NCBI GenBank assembly: GCA_037176845.1
Contig: JAYKXP010000005.1
Location: 1,054,001 to 1,118,000, forward strand
Reading direction: 5' to 3'
From: Paramarasmius palmivorus
Lineage: Eukaryota; Basidiomycota; Agaricomycetes; Agaricales; Marasmiaceae
Length of the DNA stretch: 64,000 bases
The notes beneath the pieces are model-generated. The model did no database searches, was not told the DNA's origin, and saw only the letters and a program-made list of their open reading frames with translations. Positions 34,748 to 44,964 of this stretch are shown piece after piece (the first letter of the stretch is position 1; every line of letters begins with the position of its first letter). The position numbers and the translations under genes were made by a program.

Positions 34748-36934
34748 ATGTTCCAACTAATCACTCTCGCATTCTGTAGCCTGGTGAGCGTCGGTGTACT
34801 TGCCAGCCTCAGTCGCTATCGCGCTCGATTGTCAAAAGTACGGCCCATGAATGCAGAATCGGATTTTTGCTCATTTGTATATGTCTACGGCTAGCTGAAC
34901 GCAATTCCCACCGTTGGCCATACAGGCTTCTTCTCTTCCTACATTTCTGCTTATAGGTTCATCAAGAACGGGAACGCTATTGTACAAGAGGGATACAACC
35001 GCGTACGTCTTCGCCGCCGCCATCTGGTCTGCACTAACATAACCCAAGTATCCGAATTCTGCGTTCAAATGTCCCTTGCCGGATCGATGGGCAGTTATCA
35101 TTTCTGGCCCAGACATGATCGACGACTTGCGAAAAGCAACCGATGATCAGCTCTCCGTGACATTGGCCTTCGATGAGGTATTGCGAGGTGGTATTTATCC
35201 TGGAATCTTCTGAACTATCTTCTAGGTCATGCACATGGGTCGTGTCTTTGGAAAGTCCTTGATCGATGACCCATATCACATACATGTCATACAAACCACA
35301 CTTACCCGTAGTATTGGCTCAAAGGTCCCGGAAGTGTACGATGAAATTGTCGCCGCCTTCGAAGATCTGCTCCCCCCAACCGCCGGTGAGATGACCAGCC
35401 CATTTCAGCTAGCGTGTTGTGTGACATTTATTTTCCAGATTGGGTCAAAGTTCCTACTTTGCATAAGGTCTTGAACATCGTCGTCAGGGCCAGTAACAGA
35501 TTGTTTGTTGGGCTTCCTTTATGTGAGTTTATCAGCTGACTGTGATGTATCTTGTACTAACCACTTTCATAGGTCGCAACGAAGAATGGAAGGTGTGTGG
35601 ATGTTTAGATTGTCTGCGATGGCAATTTCATTGACGTTCTACTTTCAGGCGCTCAACATCCATCTTACCACGCAAGTCTTTAAGGGCGCTCTAATCACGA
35701 ATTTGGCCCCCAAATTTATTCAACCGTACGTGTCTATTTCTCTGGATGTTAAACCTTCATTGTCCTTACAATCACGGCAGGCTTGTTCATTGGTATTTCA
35801 ACCCCCGCTCGAAGGCATTCGCCACTGCCTCGAAGCTTCTCCGGCCTATGATCATCGACCGCTTGGAGAAGCTGGACTCCAATGATGAAGATTGGGAAAG
35901 TCCAGTAAGAAGTATGGTCATCCTATTTCGGCCTTTTGCTCACGGTTTGCTAGGATGATCTACTGGCATGGCTCATCAAAGCCACTGATGGCAAACGAGA
36001 ACGTCTCAATCCAGACGATCTGATATTTAGGATGCTATCGTTGAATATGGCTGCTATTCACACCACTGTGAGTGTCTCCTTTGTCTCCGTTCGCCCATGA
36101 TTATGATCAGCGTCCACATAGAGCATGGCAAGTTTTTCAGTTTCACAATTAATTTGACAGTATAATTGAGCTCCGAAAAGGCCTTTACCCATGCCCTCTT
36201 CCATCTCGCTTCACGCCCGGCACTGGTAAAACTTCTCCGCAACGAAATGGAGGAAGCAATTAGCAACGAAGGTTGGACCAAGGCGGCGATGGGCAAAACG
36301 AAAATGCTGGACAGTTTTCTTAAGGAATCACAACGAATGTCGAGTTCCAGCGCAGGTAAGTCTTATCGTTGTTATAGCCGACGAAGGGTGTAACGGTTTC
36401 TTTGGTCCATAGTCAGTGTACAGCGGGTCCCTCTGCGTGACTTCACTTTCTCGAACGGACTCGTCGTGCCTGCTGGGACGCTCATCCTGACTTCTCTTAG
36501 AGCGACCCACTTTGATGAGGTAAAGCTGCTTTGGTTCATAGCTTATATGCACCGAACTAAATATCGCAGGCATATTATCCAAATCCCACCGAGTTTGATG
36601 CCTTTCGATCATTCAAGAAACGAGAAACAGAAAATGAAAGCCTGAAGCATCAAATGGTCACTCCTGATGTTGGTTATCTTGCATTTGGAACAGGTACGCT
36701 TCTGGGGATAGTGAGAGATGAATACATTGCTGAACACATTCTGCAGGCAAACATGCGTGTCCCGGGAGATTCTTCGCGGTCAACGAGCTCAAGCTCCTCG
36801 TTACTCATACTCTATTGCACTATGACATTAGATTCGACGACGGGGAAGAAAAACCTCATCAACCCGTAATGTTTGGTGGAAGGGTCAGTCTGGATGCAAA
36901 GACGCAAGTCATGTTCAGGAAGCGAGTCATGTAA
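34748..36934 (+). CDS. Cytochrome P450 E
   Basis: Fourteen exons (34748-34837, 34895-35002, 35049-35177, 35226-35385, 35439-35522, 35573-35592, 35649-35725, 35781-35904, 35954-36067, 36122-36127, 36181-36355, 36413-36519, 36570-36693, 36747-36934) encode 501 residues. The anchor is about residues 4-21. The I-helix reads NMAAIHTT (ending at 302), the K-helix KESQR (E353 to R356), and the heme loop FGTGKHACPGR has Cys444. Its exon plan equals that of P450 D to within a codon per exon. The intron after the 6-nt exon (36128-36180) starts with GCAAGT, a GC donor. By analogy it is an ER-bound monooxygenase needing P450 reductase, with unknown substrate. Confidence 0.87.
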
Positions 36935-37639
36935 TATGTAGCTACTGCACTTCAATGTGAACCCGAATGATTTTTCAGACAGCAAGGAGTCTGACGGACC
37001 CGAGCAGGCGAACGCCTTTTGTCACATGAGCGCTTAAGCCAAGGTGGTCCGTGCGCAGAATCCAGGGTATAAAAGCAAGAGCTCAAGATCTGAGCAACTC
37101 ATACTTACCTTGATGGCATAGGCTCCTTCACGTACCGTGGTCTGTGGGCCGTGGAGATCCTTCATAGCACGGCGACCTTGTCCATACAGAGGGTGTCTGC
37201 GGTTTGTATGGGCTTCGGCTCATGCACCGTCCCAATATTTTCCTGTCCCACATCGGCCACTCTGGCTGGGTGGGCTCCTTTTTTTTATGCCGGATTTCGG
37301 CGCTAACCCTAACCCTAGTACTACCATTAATAGAAGCTCTACTGCCATTTATGTCCTATGCCCTTCGGCTGAAGCTTCATACCAAATAAGGTTGTTTTCG
37401 GTGGAAATGTGACAATGATGGAACATCTGGATGAGTTCTATCAAGAGTAGAGCATGTTACATTGGTTGTTTTCATTCCCGTGTTTATGGGAGTATACAAG
37501 AACATTGTGCCTATTTTACTTGAGGCTAGTCATTAGCTGTCTGCACAAACTCGATAGGTTGTCCTGTGAATTTGGACAATCTTGCCTGATAGTGGATGGG
37601 AGAAGCCGAGTAAAGTAGTCGATGTCATGCATAGTCGTT
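36935..37639. other. Intergenic stretch between convergent P450s E and F
   Basis: About 700 nt between two convergent genes. It contains 3' UTR sequence and a short telomere-like repeat (two and a half TAACCC units, 37303-37318). Two overlapping plus-strand frames near 37140-37412 have no recognisable features. Confidence 0.4.
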
Positions 37640-39848
37640 CTAGCACTGGGCTCGCTTCCTGATCATGATCTGAGTCCTCGCATCGAGGTTAACCCTTGCC
37701 CCAAATACATTGGGTGTCGGTTTTTCATCCCTTTCGTCAAACTTGATGTCGTAGTGCAATAATATGTGTGAAAGGAAGAACTTCAACTCGTTGACGGCAA
37801 AAAATCGCCCAGGGCACGCATGTTTTCCTGCGCAGAAAGTTGAGCAACTAGAATACGTGTGAACAGCTTACTTATGCTCAACACTCACCAGCGCCGAACG
37901 AAAGATAGCTGACTTCGGGTGTGACCATTTGATGCTTGTAGTTCGAGTCTTCCTTCTCCTGTTTTCTGTATGACCTAAGAGCATCAAACTCGGTCGCATT
38001 AGGGTAGTTCCTCTGTAAGAAGCTTAGTTCAGTGCATGGTACTCTTACAAAATAGCCTCACGTCGTCAAAATGAGTTGCCTGGACACTGGTCGCAATCAA
38101 AGTACCAGTAGGGACAACTGTTCCGTTGGAGAAAGTGAAATCCTGCAATGTCATACGCGATACACTGACTGCGATCCCTGAGGTGAGCTGTCTTGACCAT
38201 GCACCATGACCGAGCCGCTTACCAGGAGAAGAACTAGATACCCGTTGCGACTCTTTCATGAAGCTATCAACCATTTTCATTCTTCCCATAGCGGTCTTTG
38301 TCCACCCCTCTTCCTGTATGATTGGTCCCACTTCGCTACGGAGCAGCTGCACCAGTTCGGGTCGTAGCGCTAGGTTAAACAGCGCGTGCGTGAAGGCCTT
38401 TCATTCATGTCACGATTACCCCCACGAAATGCCGTGCTCAATCCACAGGACTCACCAAACTCTGTAACGACTCAGACAGTCAGGGAAAGTAACAATATTG
38501 ACAGGATGCACACGCACAGTAGTGTGAATGGCAGCCATATTAGTGCTCATGATCATATTGATGAGATCGTCCGGATCTGGTTGTTGGTTCCGCGCGTGTG
38601 CGGCTCTGATGAACCATGTCAATAGATCGTCCTGAGCACGAATAATGTCAATGGTTTTCAAACGCATTCATAATCAAAACTCACCGACGCTACCCAATCC
38701 TTGCCATGAGCTGCCATCTTACTCAAACGTTCAAGGATGACAGGCCGAAGAAGTTTTGAGGCACGCGGAAACGCGGCAGGATGTGGGTTCAAGTACCACC
38801 CCACAATCCTGCCAGTTCAAAAAATAGTCTGGGTCAATATAGTGCCATTGGGAGATCTGCAATAACGCACGGCTGGAGCAATGTCGGGAATACATTGATA
38901 GTTTGACTGGTGTTGAACGCGAGTCTCATGAACTCGACGCTAAGCGACTTGAGCCCGATGAGAAGCCATTCGGAGCTTAACATATTCAATAGATACCTTC
39001 CATTCCTCGTTGCGACCTACTTGAAAAATGAGAAGTGTCATTCCGTAATCGACAAAGGTCTTACATAGTGGGAGGCCTACGAAAACCCTGTTGCTCGTTC
39101 TGGAAACGATATTCAAGACCTTTGGCAACATCGGAACTTTCACCCAATCTACAGGCGGATGTCAGTCATCGCGCATGCGAAGGAGATACATCACTGACCA
39201 TTGGTAGGAGGTATCTCATCTGCAAATGCGGCTACCATCTCATCGTATATGTCCGGGGCCTTTAAACCAATGCTACGGGTGAATGTGGTTGCGATCACCT
39301 CAAAATGATAGTTATTGTCATTGAACGAATTCCCAAAGACCAAGTCTGTATGGAAAGTCTAGAATTGCTCGGGTCAGCATTTAGTACAACGCGGCGATTC
39401 CTTCAGCTTACCGCTTTCAGTGCTAACCGTGACGAAAGTTGTTCATCCGTTGCTTTTCGTACATCCTCAATCATATCCGGTCCCGAAATAACGACCAACC
39501 AACGATCGGGCAGCGGCACCTTGAATGCAGAGTTGGGGTACTGCCTTTTGTCAGTCCTGGAAAAGAATAATAATATGATATAGACATACCCGGAGATACC
39601 CTTCCTTGATGATAGCATTCGCGTTCTTGATGAACTTGTAGGCAGAGATGTAAGACGAGAGAATGCCTGTGTGACCAATAGTGGGAATTGCATTCAGCTG
39701 AAGGCGGAATAGTGAGACCCTGACCCTATACCCAACGAAGCAGATTGAACAGACATACCTTTACCACTCGAACATGGTACCGAATGAGGTGGATGAGCGC
39801 AGTGACACCCACTAGAGCGTACAGCGCGAGGAGAATGGGATGGTGCAT
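37640..39848 (-). CDS. Cytochrome P450 F
   Basis: Fourteen exons (39848-39759, 39697-39590, 39540-39412, 39358-39199, 39148-39065, 39016-38997, 38947-38871, 38808-38685, 38631-38518, 38461-38456, 38397-38223, 38177-38062, 38012-37889, 37827-37640) encode 504 residues. The anchor is about residues 4-21. The I-helix reads NMAAIHTT (ending at 302), the K-helix KESQR (E353 to R356), and the heme loop FGAGKHACPGR has Cys447. Exon 12 is 116 nt against 107 nt in the other copies, adding three residues before SVSRMTL. The microexon encodes Ser-Leu instead of Ser-Met. It is in tandem with P450 G on the minus strand. Confidence 0.86.
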
Positions 39849-39874
39849 GGCAATGAAAGAAATCGGGTTTACGT

Positions 39875-40500
39875 TCAATTTATCGAAAGCTTTTTAACAC
39901 TGATAGGGGATCCCATCATCCATGACTCCCAAGTCGTCGACTTGAGAACGGATGGGTGAGAGTCTTCCTTTTCTAATTCCGGATCGAAACTTCTTTTATC
40001 GTCGCGTGTATTTGCATTGAGTTCGACTATCATTGTATCACTAGGTGGGGCAAGATAATTGGATGAGGGCCACGGAAGCTTCTGAAAATAATCGGGGTTC
40101 ATGGTGTATGGTAATCATAGACTGAGTTGTGCCGTTTGTACAGCCCGAGAGGGCCGACGTTTTCATCCCGGCCGTCGAGTAATCGCCTGGATTTGACCGT
40201 AAACATAAAAATGCTTGAAGGAGTAAAGGAAGAAAGGATAAGCAAGCTGCAGTGAAACCCAGTCAGCCTGGTTTTGCTACGAATCGGAACGGACAAGCAT
40301 ACGCACCTCGGAATTTTTACTATATGTCCATCATATTGGTCCTTTAACAGCGGATCTGATACATTTCGCGACGCTTCAGGGCTTGAGGGCATCAGAAGGA
40401 AGACAACAAAGTCATGAGCACCCTGCGGTAGAAGCACTTTCATACAGCGCTCAAACTCAACATGTTCACATTTGGCAAGCGCATGGATCATAGGGTCATC
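39875..40500 (-). pseudogene. Unrecognised coding-like remnant between P450 F and G
   Basis: Two minus-strand segments look coding but do not form a complete gene. The upstream one contains KCEHVEFERCMKVLLPQGAH and, after a probable intron near 40195-40310, RRLLDGRDENVGPLGLYKRH. It stops at 40099-40101. The downstream one starts at an ATG overlapping that stop (40102) in another frame, contains NPDYFQKLPWPSSNYLAPPS, and ends at 39875. No convincing start exon was found upstream. The pattern fits a decayed gene with a frameshift. A short functional gene or chance frames are alternatives. I do not recognise the family. Confidence 0.3.
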
Positions 40501-40696
40501 TGCATGTCTGCATTAGCTTCAGCGACAGTAATAGTGTTTGAACTTGCCATACAAGATTCAGATTCATGAGGTGAGAATGACAGGTCAGAAACAAAATCAT
40601 TTGGCGCCTGTCACACCGGCCATCATCATTTCAACTTTCTTCGGGGTACACTACAGTATCTCACAACAGCATGACTTGCACATTCGAGAACTGACA

Positions 40697-42928
40697 CTAC
40701 GAAAGCCGCTTCCTGAACATGATTTTTGTCTTCGCATTCAAATTAATTCGCCCTCCAAACCTGTTCGGCTCCGGTTTCTCTTCCTCCTCGTCAAACCTAA
40801 TGTCATAATGCAGCAAGATATGTGACATTAGAAACTTCAGTTCGTTCACGGCGAAGAATCGTCCTGGACATGCGTGTTTTCCTAGTGTCAAAAAAAAGGA
40901 GATCACCGATGTGATGCCAGAAAGACGAACAGAAGCCCACCTGTACCGAATGAGAGATAATTTGCTTCTGGTGTAACCATTTGATGTTTATAACCCTCAG
41001 TTTCTTTCTCTCGCCTCCTATATGAGCGAAGTGCATCGAATTCGGACGCGCTCGGGTAGTTGTTCTACTTTCCGATCAGTATGATCAACGAGATCTCAGA
41101 GGGCGCATACCTCGTCGAAGTGTGTTGCTTGGGGGCAAGTCGTGACAAGAGTACCCGCAGGGACAACGACTCCGTTTGAGAAGGTAAAATCGTGCAAGGG
41201 AATACGAGATAGGTGTACTGCAACAATGAGATCCAGTATCTTCATCGGACAAAACGGGTAACCTACCTGCAAAGGAACTCGAAAACCGCTGTGATTCCTT
41301 TAGGAAGCTATCCATCATTCTCATTTTCCCCATAGCGGCTTTCGTCCAGCCTTCCTCCTGAATCAACGCCTCTGCCTCCTCACGAAGGGGCTGTATCAAC
41401 TCGGGCCGCGCCGCAAGGTTGAATAACGCATGAGTGAAAGCCTTTTTTGCAACTTTAATCACATCGCAAGTGTCCATCAGTCTTTCATAACTCACCATAC
41501 TCTACATCATGATAGTTAGAAGGCACGCATGATGGATGAAGTTGAGACACACGTACAGTAGTGTGAATCGCGGCCATGTTTATGGTAAGCACTCTGACGA
41601 TCAAGTCGTCAGGATTGACCTCGCCGTCTTTCCTAACATCGGCAGCTTTGATGAGCCATGTTAATAGATCATCCTAGATATGCACTTATCTCGCAAGCGG
41701 AACAAAACGTTCACGGACCGACTCACTGGAGCATCCCAATCGTCATCTTCACTATATGTCATTTTCTCCAGCCGATCAAGGATAACAGGCCGAAGATGCT
41801 TGGAAGCAACAACAAAAGCCGCCTTACGAGGGTTCAGATACCAGCCTACGATCCTGTTCAAACTCGTGAGACCCAGATTGAATGAAGTGGCATCAAAGAG
41901 GCGGTATCCACGGACGGTTGTAAGAGCTTTGGGAATAGGTTGATGGTTTGTGCAGCATTGAAGAAGCTTTTTGTGAACTGAATGTTGAGGGCCTAAACAA
42001 CCATTGAGAATCATACACTCAAGTCTTCACTCCGACGAATTAGCTCACCTTCCATTCCTCGTTGCGGCCTACAGCATCCAAAAGTGAAAAGGGGTTGTCA
42101 CGTTTTAGGAGAGGACAACTCACATAATGGAAGACCAACAAACAGCCTGTTACTGGCTCGACACACAATTCTCAGAACACTGTTCAGAGTATCGGTTTTA
42201 ACCCACTCTATCCCGGGTGTCAGTAACGTAGTAGTAGTGGTCCATGAGTATCCGAGGGCCACACACCATTCGTCAATGGAATCTCGTCATTGAAAGCGGC
42301 CACAATTTCATCGTGCACCTCCGAGGCCTTTGACCCAATATTCCGAGTAAGCGAAGTTCGTATTACATCGAGGTGGTAAGATGCTTCTGCCAGGTTTCCT
42401 CCCAAAATGATGTCGGTATGTAGAGTCTGACGTGTCGTCAGTAAAGCTAAGTGAGAAGCCCCGGCGCTCCCGGATAATCACCTCTCGGAAAGCCAACCGC
42501 AAGGATAGCTCGTCATCGGACGCTTTGCGAAGATCTTCCAGCATTTCCTCGCCCGAGATCACAACCAGCCATCGATCGAGTAGAGGTATTTTGAATGCTG
42601 ATTTTGGGTACTGGAATATCATTTATGCGTCGCACCGAGAATCGAGAATCAGAGATAACACATACGCGGTTATACCCTTCTTGCACTATCGCAGTGGCAT
42701 ACTTGAGAAACTTGTAAGCGGAGATGTAGGAAGAGAAAAACCCCGAGTGTCCAACAGTCGGAATCGCGCTCAGCTGAAACGACATCGAGTCAGTGAAGGA
42801 ATACATATCAATACATGCTTGCAGACACGACGTACCTTGGCCATTCGAGCACGATACCGACTGACGCTGGCCAAAATTGTCAAAGCGCTCACTAGAGCGA
42901 ATAACGTGAGGGTAGGTGACTGTAGCAT
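40697..42928 (-). CDS. Cytochrome P450 G
   Basis: Fourteen exons (42928-42836, 42773-42666, 42610-42482, 42426-42267, 42207-42124, 42068-42049, 41992-41916, 41853-41727, 41673-41557, 41501-41496, 41441-41267, 41217-41111, 41064-40941, 40881-40697) encode 503 residues. The anchor is about residues 5-20. The I-helix reads NMAAIHTT (ending at 305), the K-helix KESQR (E356 to R359), and the heme loop FGTGKHACPGR has Cys447. The open frame extends about 100 codons upstream of the chosen ATG, but only the ATG at 42928 gives the usual short hydrophobic anchor seen in D, E and F. Intron 8 uses a GTCCGT donor. Confidence 0.86.
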
Positions 42929-43318
42929 AGCAATCAAAGCTTCTTGTCTTGGGGTCTTGGGTTCAGATAACCTCCAAACAGATATACCTTCTCCTGCTGT
43001 ATGATGGATGCTGTATTGTGAACAGCACGTACCAAAACTAGGCACAGACGTGCGATTGTTCTTCGTGCGAGTATGTCTTGCTATAGAAGGAATAGATGTC
43101 ATCGCGCTCATGTGAACTGTTCTTCGGTAATTGAGTGTCGAAAGAAATTGCTCGGCAGGGATATGCGGCATTCTCGGACTCCCGCGTAGAAGCTCCAGAC
43201 TGAAGACTCCAAAGCGCAGTGCAAGGCCCACAAAATAGTTCATAGACGTACAAGGGACTTACAATCTCATACTATACATGATCATCCAACGACGAGATCA
43301 CGATCAGGTGCGATAAAA
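42929..43318. other. Intergenic stretch upstream of P450 G
   Basis: About 390 nt, containing the P450 G promoter and the 3' flank of the next minus-strand gene. No clear TATA box is seen at the spacing found for P450s C, D and E. Confidence 0.35.
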
Positions 43319-44723
43319 TTACGCACAACGCGTCTGACATGCGCTCCTCTTCCCACCAACACTCCTCTTTTTCTTCACTAAGCCACTCCTTACTGCCCTC
43401 GAGAACAGCCCCTTCCTTGCCTGTTCTTCCAAACCTGGTAAGACCGCATGCCAGTGCCCATTCCGCCATCTCCATTTCTCTACCAGCGGCAGTGGCGCTA
43501 AGCTACCCTTTTTCGTCGGGTGTTGTAATAACATGGGTGGAAAGACCTGGTTGTAAGTGGGGTGGTGACAAGGTACGGTGAGGCGCGTGTTGAAAGCACT
43601 GTCTTGTATCGGAACGTGCGTTGTTGAGGGTGAGGACGTGGTGTGGTATTCGCATGGTGTGATAATGATAGTGGGTATTGAAGGGTCGGAGCTTGGTATT
43701 ATCACTGGTGTGGTCTAGGGTATTGTTAGCCTCATGTGCGAAGCGTTATAAAACGGTACTACATACGAATTGTGAAGATCGACGCTGTAACCGGGGTGGC
43801 CGCTCAGCGTAGCGAAATCGTGTGTTCGTAGGGGTCATTTCATTGCCGCTGATACTACTTGAAGACGCTGGTATTTCAAGGGTATCGTCGGTGGTCTTGA
43901 GGAATGTGTTAGCTCTTGGCACCACATGGAAACAAACGAGAGAACACACACCTCATAGTCAGCCTCCTCAGCCTCTTCTTCTAACCGTTCTAGATCTATG
44001 AATAGCTGAGCCAACCGATCTACATCATCCACCAGGAAGCTCTGAATGTGACTCCAAACAGGCGCGAGTGTTCTTCTACAGCCGCCTGCGAACACCATCA
44101 AGTCCTGGACAGGGCGCATGAACTGGAAGATATCCAAGTCTATAACCTGTACAAGGCACAAAGATTTAGTTAGCAATCACTCGGGCACGAAACCAAAAGA
44201 GTCGATTACTCACCAGTTCCTCTTCATCTCCTTCAACTAGACTCGAACCGGAGCTTGATTGCCCTGCAGTTATACACCTTTGTTGATTTCTTGTAGGAAA
44301 AGTCAGCCCTAGGGCCTGTATTGACGACCTTGACAGACGAGCAAGCATGGCCGAAGGGAACGAGAGGAAAAACAGACGGAGGACGACCTGGTTGTGGGGG
44401 TAAATGTGGAGGAGAGGGGCAGTCCCAAAAGCGGTACTGTATTTGAATTTTCTGAGTGTCGGTAACTTTCATAACCGACTTCCGCTCGGCGTTCCTTCCA
44501 TACGTCAGATTTACCCACAACGGGCCCCGAGGGTCAGTGTCCCAGTCTTCTTGCTCAGAAATTCTATAGTCAGGGATATCAACAAAAGGAAAAGGTTCAG
44601 ACACACCTCAATTCGACCCTCGTACTCAAGACGACCCGTGAAAGAAAGCATGGTTCGGATCCTGTAATATTGGGTCCAGTGATCCACGAATGGAGAAAGA
44701 GCGCTGAACCAAAACCGCTTCAT
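43319..44723 (-). CDS. Hypothetical protein with Pro-rich tail
   Basis: Probably six exons. The start MKRFWFSALSPFVDHWTQYY at 44723 is spliced (donor near 44604, acceptor near 44564) to a segment with DPRGPLWVNLTYGRN and KIQIQYRFWDCPSPP. A longer intron leads to an acidic stretch (VEGDEEEL). Next come a helical block (RLAQLFIDLERLEEEAEEAD) and a Ser/Thr/Pro-rich part, then a basic C-terminus that ends KRSACQTRCA at 43319. I do not recognise the family. The coding call rests on consistent frames and splice sites for most joins. The join between exons 2 and 3 (about 44264-44387) is the weakest. Confidence 0.5.
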
Positions 44724-44964
44724 CGACGACGACGACGACAAGCATAAAAGTGCACAGCAACACTTGGAATAGGACAGCTAAACTGTTGGGCGGTAGATTG
44801 CTGGTGGAAAGGTGATTGAGAGCTTTCTGATGGGCGAGTCGATGTGGGAAATACGTCCTCACTTAAATGGGCATCTTGCTGCTTCTCGGTGCAGGCTTAC
44901 CTGACTCCCAGCAGGCATGAGCCGTGGTGAGCAATTCCCAGTTTCTTTCGACATTTCAGGCTGA

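Noticed and set aside
42929..43243. N-terminal extension of P450 G by about 100 residues
   Set aside because: The extra frame lacks any known P450 feature. The internal ATG at 42928 gives the same short anchor as the paralogues.
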